64,000 nucleotides of DNA from Streptomyces sp. PH10-H1 (GCF_030063355.1 NZ_JASISZ010000017.1:30501-94500); one strand, 5' to 3'. Positions 42,493-53,072 are shown, counted from the stretch's first letter. Notes: generated by a model not told the origin, from the letters alone. Translations and numbers: made by a program.

Positions 42493-43884
42493 GTGAGTCG
42501 ATCAGCCCACATCGCCGGGCCCCGCTACGCCGATGTCCTTCACGAGGGGCACTACACCGCGCCCCCCGCCGACCTGAACGTCCTCGACCCGCGTGTGTGG
42601 GCCCGTACGGTCACCCGCAACGCCGACGGCGCGGCAACGGTCGGAGGTCTGGACGTCCGTGCGCTCGCCGAGGAGTTCGGCACGCCCGCCTACTTCCTCG
42701 ACGAGGCCGACTTCCGGGCCCGCTGCCACGCGTGGCGGGACGCCTTCGGCACCGGAGCGGACGTGTTCTACGCGGGGAAGGCGTTCCTGTCCCGTGCGGT
42801 GGTGCGCTGGCTGTACGAGGAGGGCCTCAACCTCGACGTATGTTCCGCCGGGGAGCTGGCGGTGGCGCTGTCGGCGGGGATGCCGGCCGACCGCATCGCG
42901 CTGCACGGCAACAACAAGTCGCTGGCGGAGATCGAGCGCGCCGTCGAGGTGGGTGTCGGGCGGATCGTCCTGGACTCGTTCCAGGAGATCGTGCGGGTCG
43001 CGCACGTCGCCGAGCGGCTCGGGAAGCGCCAGCGCGTGCAGATCCGGGTGACGGTCGGTGTCGAGGCGCACACCCATGAGTTCATCGCGACGGCCCACGA
43101 GGACCAGAAGTTCGGTCTGGCGCTCGCGGGCGGGCAGGCGGCCGAGGCGGTGCGCCGGGTCCTGAAGCTCGAGGCGCTCGAGCTGGTCGGCATCCACTCG
43201 CACATCGGCTCGCAGATCTTCGACATGGCCGGCTTCGAGGTCGCCGCGCGCCGGGTGGTGTCGCTGCTCGCCGAGGTCCGCGACGAGCACGGTGTGGAGC
43301 TGCCGGAGATCGACCTGGGCGGCGGTCTCGGCATCGCGTACACCTCGGAGGACGACCCGGCCGAGCCGCACGACATCGCCAGGGCGCTGCGGGAGATCGT
43401 GACCCGCGAGTGCGAGTCGTCGGAGCTGGGTGTTCCGCGGCTGTCGGTGGAGCCGGGCCGGGCGATCGTCGGCCCGACCGCGTTCACCCTCTACGAGGTG
43501 GGTACGGTGAAGCCGCTGGAGGGCCTGCGGACGTATGTGAGCGTGGACGGCGGGATGTCCGACAACATCCGCACCGCGCTGTACGACGCCGAGTACAGCG
43601 TCGCCCTGGTCTCCAGGACCTCCACGGCCGAGCCGATGCTGGCGCGGGTGGTCGGCAAGCACTGCGAGTCCGGCGACATCGTCGTCAAGGACGCGTTCCT
43701 GCCCGCCGACCTCGCGGCCGGCGACCTGATCGCGGTTCCGGCGACCGGGGCGTACTGCCGTTCCATGGCCAGCAATTACAACCACGCGCTGCGGCCGCCC
43801 GTGGTGGCCGTGAATGATGGCGAGGCGCGGGTGATCGTGCGTCGTGAGACGGAGGACGATCTCCTGCGTCTTGACGTCGGCTGA
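42493..43884 (+). CDS. lysA: Diaminopimelate decarboxylase
   Basis: The product has 463 aa. It has the alanine-racemase-type barrel with the PLP lysine K96 in VFYAGKAFLS, HGNNKS near 140, GIHSHIGSQ near 235 and GGGLGI near 277. The end has CESGDIV with the catalytic Cys, and YCRSMASNYN. It converts meso-diaminopimelate to lysine, the last step of that pathway. The GTG at 42493 has GGAGAC upstream. It is followed by hom, so lysine and threonine genes are adjacent. Confidence 0.96.
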   Translation: MSRSAHIAGPRYADVLHEGHYTAPPADLNVLDPRVWARTVTRNADGAATVGGLDVRALAEEFGTPAYFLDEADFRARCHAWRDAFGTGADVFYAGKAFLSRAVVRWLYEEGLNLDVCSAGELAVALSAGMPADRIALHGNNKSLAEIERAVEVGVGRIVLDSFQEIVRVAHVAERLGKRQRVQIRVTVGVEAHTHEFIATAHEDQKFGLALAGGQAAEAVRRVLKLEALELVGIHSHIGSQIFDMAGFEVAARRVVSLLAEVRDEHGVELPEIDLGGGLGIAYTSEDDPAEPHDIARALREIVTRECESSELGVPRLSVEPGRAIVGPTAFTLYEVGTVKPLEGLRTYVSVDGGMSDNIRTALYDAEYSVALVSRTSTAEPMLARVVGKHCESGDIVVKDAFLPADLAAGDLIAVPATGAYCRSMASNYNHALRPPVVAVNDGEARVIVRRETEDDLLRLDVG

Positions 43885-43904
43885 CGTGAAATCTCAAAAA
43901 TATC

Positions 43905-43967
43905 GGGACTGGTCTCACACACCGGACAGGAGATGGATTCTCGCGTCCGGTGCGTGAGACTGGTCCC
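43905..43967. promoter_or_regulatory. Long imperfect inverted repeat between lysA and hom
   Basis: The arms 43905-43927 and 43945-43967 can pair over 23 bp with three mismatches around a 17 nt loop. The element starts 21 bp after lysA and ends 30 bp before hom. There is no T-tract. It could terminate lysA, attenuate hom-thrC-thrB, or bind a regulator. Confidence 0.5.
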
Positions 43968-43996
43968 ACCCCGAGAGCTGTGAGAAACGAGGTCGG

Positions 43997-45289
43997 ATGA
44001 TGCGTACGCGTCCGCTGAAGGTGGCGCTGCTGGGCTGTGGTGTGGTCGGCTCAGAGGTGACGCGCATCATGACGACGCAGGGCGCCGATCTCGCCGCGCG
44101 GATCGGAGCCCCTGTCGAGCTCGCCGGAATCGCGGTGCGCCGCCCGAACCGGGTGCGCGAAGGCGTGCCCGCCGAGCTGCTCACCACCGACGCCACCGCC
44201 CTGGTCAAACGTGGCGACATCGATGTCGTCATCGAGGTGATCGGCGGCATCGAGCCGGTCCGCACCCTCATCACCACCGCCTTCGAGCACGGTGCGTCCG
44301 TGGTCAGCGCCAACAAGGCGCTGCTCGCCGCGGACGGCGCGACACTGCACGCCGCCGCCCTCAAGCACAAGGTCGACCTCTACTACGAGGCCGCCGTGGC
44401 CGGTGCCATCCCGCTGATCCGCCCGCTGCGCGAGTCGCTGGCCGGCGACAAGATCAACCGCGTGATGGGCATCGTGAACGGCACCACGAACTTCATCCTC
44501 GACAAGATGGACTCCAGTGGCGCGGGCTATTCCGAGGCGCTCGACGAGGCCACCGCGCTCGGCTACGCCGAGGCCGACCCGACCGCCGACGTCGAGGGTT
44601 TCGACGCCGCCGCGAAGGCCGCGATCCTGGCCGGGATCGCCTTCCACACCCGTGTGACCATGGATGATGTGTACCGCGAGGGCCTCACCGAGGTCACGGC
44701 CGCCGATATCGCGTCCGCCAAGCGGATGGGCTGCACGGTCAAGCTCCTGGCCATCTGCGAGCGCACCGCCGACGGCAAGTCCGTCACTGCCCGGGTCCAC
44801 CCGGCGATGATCCCGCTCAGCCATCCGCTGGCGAGCGTCCGTGAGGCGTACAACGCGGTCTTCGTCGAGGCGGAGGCCGCTGGTCAGCTCATGTTCTACG
44901 GTCCCGGCGCGGGCGGCGCACCCACCGCCTCCGCCGTACTCGGCGACCTGGTGGCCGCCTGCCGCAACAAGCTGGCAGGCACCACAGGCGCCGGCGAGTC
45001 CGCGTACACGCAACTGCCGGTGAGCCCGATGGGCGATGTGGTCACCCGCTACCACATCAGCCTTGACGTTGCGGACAAACCGGGCGTTCTCGCCCAGGTC
45101 GCCACTGTTTTCGCGGAGCACGACGTGTCGATCGACACGGTCCGCCAGCAGGGCAAGGACGGCGAAGCGTCCCTCGTCGTCGTCACTCACCGTGCGCCCG
45201 ACGCCGCTCTGTCGGCGACCGTCGGAGCACTGCGGAAGCTCGACACCGTACGCGGCGTCGCCAGCATCATGCGCGTGGAAGGGGAGTAA
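43997..45289 (+). CDS. hom: Homoserine dehydrogenase
   Basis: The product has 430 aa, the usual length with an ACT domain. The NAD(P)-binding motif VALLGCGVVGSEV is N-terminal; catalytic parts include NKALLA and the homoserine dehydrogenase signature AILAGIAFHTRV. The last ~75 residues (YHISLDVADKPGVLAQVATVFAEHDVSIDTVRQ) are an ACT domain for threonine feedback. It reduces aspartate semialdehyde to homoserine. ATG at 43997 with GAGGTCGG upstream; thrC follows after 6 bp. Confidence 0.96.
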   Translation: MMRTRPLKVALLGCGVVGSEVTRIMTTQGADLAARIGAPVELAGIAVRRPNRVREGVPAELLTTDATALVKRGDIDVVIEVIGGIEPVRTLITTAFEHGASVVSANKALLAADGATLHAAALKHKVDLYYEAAVAGAIPLIRPLRESLAGDKINRVMGIVNGTTNFILDKMDSSGAGYSEALDEATALGYAEADPTADVEGFDAAAKAAILAGIAFHTRVTMDDVYREGLTEVTAADIASAKRMGCTVKLLAICERTADGKSVTARVHPAMIPLSHPLASVREAYNAVFVEAEAAGQLMFYGPGAGGAPTASAVLGDLVAACRNKLAGTTGAGESAYTQLPVSPMGDVVTRYHISLDVADKPGVLAQVATVFAEHDVSIDTVRQQGKDGEASLVVVTHRAPDAALSATVGALRKLDTVRGVASIMRVEGE

Positions 45290-45295
45290 CCCACT

Positions 45296-46387
45296 ATGAA
45301 CGCAGTCACTGACCACCCCCGAATGTCCGGCACCCACCAGTGGCGCGGCATCATCGAGGAGTACCGGAGCCGGCTGCCGGTCTCCGCGGACTCCCCGGTC
45401 GTCACGCTCCTGGAGGGTGGCACCCCGCTCGTTCCCGCCCAGCTGCTCTCCGAGCTGACCGGCTGCGACGTGTTCCTCAAGGTCGAGGGCGCCAACCCCA
45501 CCGGCTCCTTCAAGGACCGCGGGATGACCATGGCCATCACCCGGGCCAAGGAGGAAGGTGCCAAGGCCGTCATCTGCGCCTCCACCGGCAACACCTCCGC
45601 CTCGGCGGCCGCCTACGCGGTGCGCGCCGGAATGGTCTGCGCCGTCCTCGTGCCGCAGGGCAAGATCGCGCTCGGCAAGATGGGCCAGGCGCTGATCCAC
45701 GGCGCGAAGATCCTGCAGGTCGACGGCAACTTCGACGACTGCCTCGACCTGGCTCGCAGATTGTCGGAGAAGTACCCGGTGGCGCTGGTCAATTCGGTCA
45801 ATCCGGTACGGATCGAGGGCCAGAAGACCGCGGCGTTCGAGATTGTCGACGCGCTCGGCGACGCGCCCGACATTCACCTTCTTCCGGTGGGCAACGCGGG
45901 CAACATCACCGCGTACTGGAGGGGCTATCGCGAGTACGCCGCCGACGGCATCTCGACCCGCAAGCCGCGCATGTGGGGCTTCCAGGCGGCCGGTTCGGCA
46001 CCGATCGTCAACGGCGCTCCGGTGCGCAACCCGCAGACCATCGCGACCGCGATCCGGATCGGCAATCCGGCCTCCTGGCAGTTCGCCGAGGAGGCGCGGG
46101 ACGAATCCGGCGGTCTGATCGAAGCGGTGACCGATCGTCAGATCCTTTCCGCCTACCGGCTGTTGGCCGCCAAGGAGGGCGTCTTCGTGGAGCCCGCCTC
46201 GGCCGCCTCCGTCGCGGGTCTGCTCAAAGCCCTCGAAGAGGGCAAGGTCGACCCGGGCCAGCGGATCGTCTGCACGGTGACGGGCAACGGGCTCAAGGAT
46301 CCGGACTGGGCGGTCGCCGGGGCACCCCAGCCGGTCACCGTCGCGGTGGACGCCGACGCGGCCGCCGAGAAGCTCGGACTGGTCTGA
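45296..46387 (+). CDS. thrC: Threonine synthase
   Basis: The product has 363 aa. The PLP lysine K73 lies in [12 protein letters not shown], and the phosphate-binding loop is [11 protein letters not shown] near 200. It turns O-phosphohomoserine into threonine. It is between hom and thrB in the usual Streptomyces order. AAGGGGAG precedes the ATG by 9 bases. Confidence 0.95.
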   Translation: MNAVTDHPRMSGTHQWRGIIEEYRSRLPVSADSPVVTLLEGGTPLVPAQLLSELTGCDVFLKVEGANPTGSFKDRGMTMAITRAKEEGAKAVICASTGNTSASAAAYAVRAGMVCAVLVPQGKIALGKMGQALIHGAKILQVDGNFDDCLDLARRLSEKYPVALVNSVNPVRIEGQKTAAFEIVDALGDAPDIHLLPVGNAGNITAYWRGYREYAADGISTRKPRMWGFQAAGSAPIVNGAPVRNPQTIATAIRIGNPASWQFAEEARDESGGLIEAVTDRQILSAYRLLAAKEGVFVEPASAASVAGLLKALEEGKVDPGQRIVCTVTGNGLKDPDWAVAGAPQPVTVAVDADAAAEKLGLV

Positions 46388-46639
46388 CACAGCGCGGGGG
46401 CGCACGAAGAAGCTCGCGACACGCATCACGCGCTGTTCGTGCGCCCTATGTCGCAGCAGAACCTTCCTTCGATAGGCTGGACCCCACCGGCGCCGCAGTG
46501 TGCTGATCCGGCTCATGCCACAGGCATTGCCGCCCCGTCGTACACCCAGCCCCGCCGTACACGCCGATGCTCGGCATTTCGGGGCAGAACCGTACTTCTG
46601 CACAAGAACAAGCACCAGCACAAGGAGAATCGTCGAACG

Positions 46640-47563
46640 ATGGCCGGTCCCGCGTTCCGCGCCGCCGCTGTCCGAGTGCGCGTCCCCGCGACCAGCGCCA
46701 ACCTCGGCCCCGGCTTTGACGCCTTCGGCCTGGCTCTGGGGTTGTACGACGATGTCGTGGTCCGGGTCGCCGATTCCGGGCTGCATGTCGACATCGCGGG
46801 CGAGGGAGCAGAGAATCTGGCCCGTGACGAGAAGCATCTGGTCGTGCGCTCCATGCGTACCGCCTTCGACCTGCTCGGCGGTCAGCCGCGCGGCCTCGAA
46901 GTGGTCTGCGCCAACCGCATCCCGCACGGCCGCGGCCTGGGCTCCTCGTCCGCCGCGATCTGCGCGGGGATCATGGCCGCCCGCGCGGTGACCATAGGCG
47001 GACCGGAGCGGCTCGACGACGCCGCGCTGCTGGAACTGGCCACCGAGATCGAGGGCCATCCCGACAACGTCGCCGCCTGTCTGCTCGGCGGCTTCACCCT
47101 CGCCTGGACCGAATCCGGCGCCGCGCGCGCGATCCGGATGGATCCGGCCCCCTCCGTCGTCCCGGTGGTCTTCGTCCCGGCCAAGCCGGTGCTGACCGAG
47201 ATCGCCCGCGGACTCCTGCCGCGTACCGTCCCGCATGTGGACGCCGCGGTCAACGCGGGCCGTGCCGCGCTGCTGGTGGAGGCGCTCACCCGCCGCCCCG
47301 AGCTGCTGCTGCCCGCCACCGAGGACCGGCTGCACCAGGACTACCGCGCTCCCGCGATGCCCGAAAGTGTGGCTCTGGTGAACCGGCTGCGCGCTGAAGG
47401 CGTCCCTTCTGTCATCTCGGGAGCGGGACCGACGGTCCTCGCGTTCACCGAGGAAGGGGCCGCCGACAAAGTCTCCCGGCTCGCGGGCGAGGGATGGGCG
47501 GCGAACCGTCTGGCCCTCGACGCGGCAGGGGCGTGTGTGCTGCCCCTGGCAGTGGGGCAGTGA
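46640..47563 (+). CDS. thrB: Homoserine kinase
   Basis: The product has 307 aa. GHMP kinase motifs: VPATSANLGPGFDAFG near residue 13, the ATP loop PHGRGLGSSSAAICAG near 95, and VISGAGPTVLAF near 260. It phosphorylates homoserine for ThrC. The ATG at 46640 follows AAGGAGA. The 252 bp gap after thrC suggests a partly separate transcript. Confidence 0.95.
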   Translation: MAGPAFRAAAVRVRVPATSANLGPGFDAFGLALGLYDDVVVRVADSGLHVDIAGEGAENLARDEKHLVVRSMRTAFDLLGGQPRGLEVVCANRIPHGRGLGSSSAAICAGIMAARAVTIGGPERLDDAALLELATEIEGHPDNVAACLLGGFTLAWTESGAARAIRMDPAPSVVPVVFVPAKPVLTEIARGLLPRTVPHVDAAVNAGRAALLVEALTRRPELLLPATEDRLHQDYRAPAMPESVALVNRLRAEGVPSVISGAGPTVLAFTEEGAADKVSRLAGEGWAANRLALDAAGACVLPLAVGQ

Positions 47564-47938
47564 CACGATTGCCGGTTGGAGAGAGGGGGAATGTTTGTTG
47601 GATCCGGTAGTGTTAATCTCAAGCCTGCACTCGACGGCCCATGCATATGAATGGTGCCGAAGTGCACGCAGAAGTGATCTGTGTCCCTTCTGGGGACCGC
47701 CACTCTTCCGGGAGCCTCCCACACTGCCTGAGCATCCTGCCTAAGCAGTGTCGAGCACGCTCCGGAGTCGGCGCGAATTATCTCCTTCAAGCCCTTCGCG
47801 CCGGAACCATGTATGTCTTTCTGCCGCCATCAGGCGGACCATCGCCCCGGCTCTGAGCAGCGGAAACGCCCAGATCCGGACAGCACAACCGGTCGCCGAG
47901 CCAGACAGGCCGACGTCCGCTCCAGGGAAGGACCCTTC
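47564..47938 (+). promoter_or_regulatory. rho leader region
   Basis: About 375 bp between thrB and rho holds no convincing gene; a frame at 47641-47856 lacks coding bias. A possible -10 (TAGTGT, near 47608) is present. The last 100 bp are C-rich and G-poor, as in a rut-like leader. Rho genes are often autoregulated by early termination in a long leader, so this is a candidate site. Confidence 0.45.
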
Positions 47939-50059
47939 GTGAGCGACACCACCGATCTGATGGGCGTGCGTGCAGACGCCGCGCCCGCTCCGGACGCCGC
48001 TGCCGCGCCTGCCACCGGTGCTGCCCCCAAGCGCCGCCGGTCGGGGACCGGCCTCGACGGCATGGTCCTGGCAGAGCTGCAGCAGCTTGCCTCCGGTCTC
48101 GGTATCAAGGGCACCGCGCGGATGCGCAAGAGCCAGCTGATCGAGACGATCAAGGAGACGCAGTCCGGTAAGGGCGCTGCGACCAGTGCTCCCAAGGCCG
48201 CCGCGGTCGCCCAGACGGCCACGGCCACGGCCGAGGCAGTTGTCGAGAAGCCGAAGCGCCGGGTGACCTCCCGGGCCCGCACGGTGGAGAGCACCGAGCC
48301 CGCGGTCGCGGCTCCGGCCGCCGCCGCGCCGTCCGAGGCGAAGCAGATCGAAATTCCCGGCCAGCCCGCCGGTGAGCAGCCCAAGGCTGTCAAGAACGAG
48401 CGCGCCAACGAGCGTGCCGAGGCCGTGGCCGACGTCGTCGAGGGCAAGCCCGCGGCCGACGCCAACAAGTCCGCGTCCGGCGAGGACCGCCAGGACCGGC
48501 AGCGCGGCCAGCGTGGTGACCGGCAGAACGACCGCCGCGAGCGGCAGGAGCGGCAGCGCGAGCGCCGCAACAACCGCGGCGACGAGAGCGGTACCGCCGG
48601 CGCCGGCGCCGGCACGGAGGGTGGCAACCGCCAGAACCGCGGCGGCAACCAGGGTGGCGGCCAGGGCGGTGGCCAGGGCCAGAACCCGCAGGGTCAGAGC
48701 CAGGGCCAGGGCCAGAGCCAGGGTCAGGGCCAGAGCCAGGGCCAGGGCGGCCAGAGCCAAGGCGGCCAGAGCCAGAGCCAGGGTCAGAACACGCAGGACG
48801 ACGACGAGTTCGGCGATGGCCGCGGCCGCCGTCGTGGCCGTTACCGCGACCGCCGCGGCCGGGGCAGCAACCGCCGCGAGGAGCAGCAGCAGTTCGGCAA
48901 CGAGCCGACGGTCAACGACGATGACGTCCTGATCCCCGTCGCGGGCATTTTGGACATCCTCGACAACTACGCGTTCATCAGGACCTCCGGCTACCTCCCG
49001 GGTCCGAACGATGTCTACGTCTCGCTCGCCCAGGTCCGCAAGAACGGCCTGCGCAAGGGTGACCACGTCACGGGCGCCGTCCGGCAGCCCAAGGACGGCG
49101 AGCGCCGCGAGAAGTTCAACGCGCTGGTGCGGCTGGACTCGGCGAACGGCATGGCGGCCGACTCCGGCCGTGGCCGCCCCGAGTTCCAGAAGCTGACCCC
49201 GCTGTACCCGCAGGACCGGCTCCGCCTGGAGACCGACCCGGGTGTGCTGATGACCCGGATCATCGACCTGGTCGCGCCGATCGGCAAGGGCCAGCGTGGC
49301 CTGATCGTGGCCCCGCCGAAGACCGGTAAGACCATGATCATGCAGGCTATCGCCAACGCGATCACCGTCAACAACCCCGAGTGCCACCTGATGGTCGTCC
49401 TGGTCGACGAGCGTCCGGAAGAGGTCACCGACATGCAGCGGTCGGTGAAGGGCGAGGTCATCTCCTCGACCTTCGACCGCCCGGCCGAGGACCACACCAC
49501 CGTCGCCGAGCTGGCCATCGAGCGCGCCAAGCGTCTCGTCGAGCTGGGTCACGACGTGGTCGTCCTGCTGGACTCGATCACCCGCCTGGGCCGCGCGTAC
49601 AACCTCGCGGCACCGGCCTCCGGCCGCATCCTGTCCGGTGGTGTCGACTCGACCGCGCTCTACCCGCCGAAGCGCTTCTTCGGTGCGGCGCGCAACATCG
49701 AGGACGGCGGCTCGCTGACCATCCTGGCCACCGCGCTGGTCGAGACTGGCTCGCGCATGGACGAGGTGATCTTCGAGGAGTTCAAGGGCACCGGCAACAT
49801 GGAGCTCAAGCTCGACCGCAAGCTCGCCGACAAGCGCATCTTCCCCGCGGTGGACGTCGACCCGTCCGGTACCCGTAAGGAAGAGATCCTGCTCGACCGC
49901 GACGAGCTCGCGATCGTCTGGAAGCTCCGCCGGGTGCTGCACGCGCTGGACTCCCAGCAGGCGATCGAGCTGCTTCTGGACAAGATGAAGCAGACGAAGT
50001 CGAACGCTGAGTTCCTGATGCAGATCGCGAAGACGACCCCCGGTAACAGCAACGACTGA
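47939..50059 (+). CDS. rho: Transcription termination factor Rho
   Basis: The product has 706 aa, against about 420 in E. coli. The N-terminal [28 protein letters not shown] is the SAP-like Rho domain. A long actinobacterial insertion, including a Gln/Gly-rich low-complexity stretch (about residues 225-290) and an Arg-rich segment, precedes the RNA-binding domain ([15 protein letters not shown]). Walker A is APPKTGKTM and Walker [13 protein letters not shown]. It is an RNA-dependent helicase. GTG at 47939 with GGAAGGA upstream. Confidence 0.96.
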   Translation: MSDTTDLMGVRADAAPAPDAAAAPATGAAPKRRRSGTGLDGMVLAELQQLASGLGIKGTARMRKSQLIETIKETQSGKGAATSAPKAAAVAQTATATAEAVVEKPKRRVTSRARTVESTEPAVAAPAAAAPSEAKQIEIPGQPAGEQPKAVKNERANERAEAVADVVEGKPAADANKSASGEDRQDRQRGQRGDRQNDRRERQERQRERRNNRGDESGTAGAGAGTEGGNRQNRGGNQGGGQGGGQGQNPQGQSQGQGQSQGQGQSQGQGGQSQGGQSQSQGQNTQDDDEFGDGRGRRRGRYRDRRGRGSNRREEQQQFGNEPTVNDDDVLIPVAGILDILDNYAFIRTSGYLPGPNDVYVSLAQVRKNGLRKGDHVTGAVRQPKDGERREKFNALVRLDSANGMAADSGRGRPEFQKLTPLYPQDRLRLETDPGVLMTRIIDLVAPIGKGQRGLIVAPPKTGKTMIMQAIANAITVNNPECHLMVVLVDERPEEVTDMQRSVKGEVISSTFDRPAEDHTTVAELAIERAKRLVELGHDVVVLLDSITRLGRAYNLAAPASGRILSGGVDSTALYPPKRFFGAARNIEDGGSLTILATALVETGSRMDEVIFEEFKGTGNMELKLDRKLADKRIFPAVDVDPSGTRKEEILLDRDELAIVWKLRRVLHALDSQQAIELLLDKMKQTKSNAEFLMQIAKTTPGNSND

Positions 50060-50106
50060 CGGGTCCGAGAGCTTCGTCACAGAAGCGTCGCAGGAAACGA
50101 GGGAAT

Positions 50107-50144
50107 GGGCTCTCGGGCACCCCGGAAGGGGCACCTGAGAGCCC
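50107..50144 (+). terminator. Terminator of rho
   Basis: The arms 50107-50123 and 50128-50144 pair over 17 bp with two wobble or mismatched positions around a GGAA-type loop, followed by GTTCTC. It begins 48 bp after the rho stop. Confidence 0.75.
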
Positions 50145-50275
50145 GTTCTCATGTTCGGCGTGCACACTCGGCAGGAACCAGGTCGGACGATTCACCGTCT
50201 GACATTTGAGACACGCCACGCCTGAGCGCCACAGCTGGGGGTAGCCGGAGACCGACGGACAAGGACTGAGGAGCC

Positions 50276-51400
50276 ATGGCGGACGATACGAGCGATACGC
50301 ACGGGACGAACGGTCGGCGCGCGGCGCGCGCGTCCGGCCGCCGCCGCGGGACGACTCCGCGCCGCCGGATGCTGCGAATAGCCGTCTGGGCCGTCGCAGG
50401 ACTGGTCGTGCTGGGCAGCGCGGGGGCCGGCTATCTCTACTTCAAGTTCAACGGGAACATCAAGAGCGTGGACATCCAGGCCGCGCTGGGCAACGACCGC
50501 CCCCCGGAGGTCGACAACGGCTCGCAGGACATTCTGGTCCTCGGCTCCGACTCCCGCGCCGGCAAGAACAACCAGTACGGCACGGACGAGGGCAGCGCCC
50601 GCTCCGACACCGCGATGATCGTGCACCTCTACCAGGGCCACAAGAAGGCCAGCGTGGTGAGCATCCCGCGCGACACCCTGATCACCCGCCCGGAGTGCGC
50701 CAAGCCCGGCGGCGGCACCTCGCCCGAGGCGCGCAAGGTGATGTTCAACGAGTCGTACTCGGTCGGTGGCCCGGCGTGCGCGGTCAAGACCGTCGAGTCC
50801 ATGACCGGTATCCGGATGGATCACTACGTCGAGGTCGACTTCACCGGCTTCAAGGGCCTGATCGACGCCCTGGGCGGGGTCCCCGTGACCACCACCAAGG
50901 CGATACACGACAAATCCAGCCACCTGGACCTGGCGGCCGGCACCCACACCCTCAACGGCGAGCAGTCGCTCGGCCTGGTCCGTACCCGGCACGGTGTTGC
51001 CGACGGCAGCGACCTCGGCCGAATACAGCTGCAGCAGGCGTTCATGAAGGCGCTCATGGACCGCGTGAACGGCCTCGGCGTGCTGTCGAGCCCCACCCAG
51101 CTCTACAAGGTCGCCGACAAGGCCACCAAGGCCATCACCACCGACTCGCAGCTGGCGTCGGTCAAGGGCCTCATGAGCCTCGCCGGAAGCCTCAAGGGCC
51201 TCAGCTCCAGCAACATCAACATGGTCACGCTGCCCGTCCAGTACGCCAAGAGCGACCCGAACCGGGTCGAGCCGCTGGACCAGCAGGCCGCCCTGGTCTG
51301 GCAGGCGCTCAAGGCCGGATTGCCGATCCCGGCCGGTGCGACCAAGGGCTCGGCGGGCGACGAGGTCACCGCCAAGGGCGTCGTCGGAAGCGGTTCCTGA
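50276..51400 (+). CDS. LytR-CpsA-Psr (LCP) family cell-wall glycopolymer ligase
   Basis: The product has 374 aa, with one membrane anchor near residues 38-60 after a basic Arg-rich N-terminus. The LCP domain has DILVLGSDSRAGKNNQYG near 85, RSDTAMIVHL near 105, SIPRDTLI near 128 and LVRTRHGVADGSDLGRI near 238, with Arg and Asp that hold polyprenyl pyrophosphate. It transfers glycopolymers to peptidoglycan. ATG at 50276 with AGGAG upstream. Confidence 0.93.
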   Translation: MADDTSDTHGTNGRRAARASGRRRGTTPRRRMLRIAVWAVAGLVVLGSAGAGYLYFKFNGNIKSVDIQAALGNDRPPEVDNGSQDILVLGSDSRAGKNNQYGTDEGSARSDTAMIVHLYQGHKKASVVSIPRDTLITRPECAKPGGGTSPEARKVMFNESYSVGGPACAVKTVESMTGIRMDHYVEVDFTGFKGLIDALGGVPVTTTKAIHDKSSHLDLAAGTHTLNGEQSLGLVRTRHGVADGSDLGRIQLQQAFMKALMDRVNGLGVLSSPTQLYKVADKATKAITTDSQLASVKGLMSLAGSLKGLSSSNINMVTLPVQYAKSDPNRVEPLDQQAALVWQALKAGLPIPAGATKGSAGDEVTAKGVVGSGS

Positions 51401-51591
51401 ACCGGTCCCCGGCCGGTGCCGGAGCGGATTCCCGGCCTTTTCCGGGCCGCTCGCGGCCGCCGGGAATGAAACCGGGCCGCCTCTCGTTTTGGGAGATGCG
51501 GCCGGTCCTGGCAGACTGGACCGCTGGCCCCGGTTCACGTGACGCAAACCCGCTGCACGACCCGGCGCCCTCCCGAATCTAGGAGCATCCC

Positions 51592-51819
51592 TTGAAGCGC
51601 GAAATCCACCCCGAGTACGTCGAGACCCAGGTCACCTGCACCTGTGGCGCGTCGTTCACGACCCGCAGCACCGAGAAGAGCGGCGTGATTCGCGCCGACG
51701 TCTGCTCCGCGTGCCACCCGTTCTACACGGGCAAGCAGAAGATCCTCGACACCGGTGGCCGCGTGGCCCGCTTCGAGGCCCGCTTCGGCAAGAAGGCCGC
51801 CGGGTCCGCCCAGAAGTAG
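51592..51819 (+). CDS. rpmE: Ribosomal protein L31, zinc-binding type
   Basis: The product has 75 aa with four Cys at 16, 18, 38 and 41 (TCTC and CSAC), the zinc-holding form. In Streptomyces a zinc-free paralogue replaces it under zinc shortage. The TTG start at 51592 has AGGAG six bases before it and fits the known N-terminus KREIHPEYV. It lies between the LCP gene and prfA. Confidence 0.95.
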   Translation: MKREIHPEYVETQVTCTCGASFTTRSTEKSGVIRADVCSACHPFYTGKQKILDTGGRVARFEARFGKKAAGSAQK

Positions 51820-51826
51820 CGACCCG

Positions 51827-51877
51827 AAAGCGCCGGTTCTCGGTCTCCCGACCTTTCGGGGACCGGACCGGCGCTTT
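51827..51877 (+). terminator. Terminator of rpmE
   Basis: The outer arms 51827-51837 and 51867-51877 pair perfectly over 11 bp, with an inner CGGTCTCCCGA/TCGGGGACCG stem. GTCG follows rather than a T-tract. It begins 7 bp after the stop codon. Confidence 0.75.
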
Positions 51878-51927
51878 GTCGTCCGGTACCGGTAGCAGTC
51901 CAGGGTTGTCCAGGAGAGGCACAGCAG

Positions 51928-53016
51928 ATGTTCGAGGCAGTCGAGGAACTGATCGGCGAGCACGCCGACCTCGAGAAGCGGCTCGCCGATCCCGCGGTGC
52001 ACGCGGATCAGGCCAATGCCCGCAAGCTCAACAAGCGCTACGCCGAGCTGACGCCCATCATCGGCACCTACCGCTCCTGGAAGCGGACCGGCGAGGACGT
52101 CGAGACCGCGCGCGAGTTCGCCCAGGACGATCCGGACTTCGCGGCCGAGCTCAAGGTGCTGGACAAGCAGCGCAACGAGCTGACCGAGAAGCTGCGGCTG
52201 CTGCTCGTACCGCGTGACCCGCACGACGAGAAGGACGTCATCCTCGAGGTCAAGGCCGGGGAGGGCGGCGAGGAGTCCGCGCTGTTCGCCGGCGACCTGC
52301 TGCGGATGTATCTGCGGTACGCCGAGCGCGTCGGCTGGAAGACCGAGATCATCGAGGCCAACGAGTCCGACCTCGGCGGTTACAAGGACGTCCAGGTCGC
52401 GGTGAAGACCAAGGGCGGCAACGGTGCCACCGAGCCCGGCCAGGGCGTCTGGGCGCGGATGAAGTACGAGGGCGGCGTGCACCGCGTGCAGCGGGTGCCC
52501 GCCACCGAGTCGCAGGGCCGGATCCACACCTCGGCTGCCGGCGTGCTGGTCACGCCCGAGGCCGAGGAGGTCGAGGTCGAGATCGGTCCGAACGATCTGC
52601 GGATCGACGTCTACCGCTCGTCGGGCCCCGGCGGCCAGTCGGTCAACACCACCGACTCCGCGGTGCGCATCACCCACCTGCCCTCCGGCCTGGTGGTGTC
52701 CTGCCAGAACGAGAAGAGCCAGCTCCAGAACAAGGAGTCGGCGATGCGTATCCTGCGTTCCAGGCTGCTGGCCGCCGCGCAGGAGGAGGCCGATCAGGAG
52801 GCGTCCGACGCCCGGCGCAGCCAGGTCCGCACGGTGGACCGCTCCGAGCGGATCCGTACGTACAACTACCCCGAGAACCGCATCTCGGACCACCGCGTGG
52901 GCTTCAAGGCGTACAACTTGGACCAGGTCCTCGACGGGGACCTCGACGCGATGATCCAGGCGTGTGTCGATGCCGACTCCGCCGCCAAACTGGCCGCGGC
53001 CGGCGACGCCGGCTAA
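51928..53016 (+). CDS. prfA: Peptide chain release factor 1
   Basis: The product has 362 aa. The GGQ motif is G235-G236-Q237 in [24 protein letters not shown]; its Gln is methylated by the product of the next gene. The codon-recognition PxT-type motif region ([17 protein letters not shown]) is present. It ends translation at UAA and UAG. ATG at 51928 with AGGAGAGG upstream. Confidence 0.97.
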   Translation: MFEAVEELIGEHADLEKRLADPAVHADQANARKLNKRYAELTPIIGTYRSWKRTGEDVETAREFAQDDPDFAAELKVLDKQRNELTEKLRLLLVPRDPHDEKDVILEVKAGEGGEESALFAGDLLRMYLRYAERVGWKTEIIEANESDLGGYKDVQVAVKTKGGNGATEPGQGVWARMKYEGGVHRVQRVPATESQGRIHTSAAGVLVTPEAEEVEVEIGPNDLRIDVYRSSGPGGQSVNTTDSAVRITHLPSGLVVSCQNEKSQLQNKESAMRILRSRLLAAAQEEADQEASDARRSQVRTVDRSERIRTYNYPENRISDHRVGFKAYNLDQVLDGDLDAMIQACVDADSAAKLAAAGDAG

Positions 53017-53072
53017 AACCGGTCGAAGCACAAGCTGTCCGGCCACCGCGTGAGCTAACAGGAGGGCAATCA

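Noticed and set aside
43885..43996. T-box riboswitch before hom
   Set aside because: No T-box consensus or specifier stem is seen; only one long hairpin is present.
44051..47722. Open frame of more than 1200 codons on the minus strand opposite hom, thrC and thrB
   Set aside because: It is a shadow of high-GC coding sequence: rich in Arg, Gly, His and Asp, with no domain, and it lies fully opposite three well-known genes.
47641..47856. Leader peptide gene upstream of rho
   Set aside because: There is an ATG but no ribosome site of note and no coding bias; treated as untranslated leader.
47741..50167. Open frame of about 800 codons on the minus strand opposite rho
   Set aside because: Its long Leu/Ala runs come from reading the Gln/Gly-rich rho repeat backwards; rho itself is certain.
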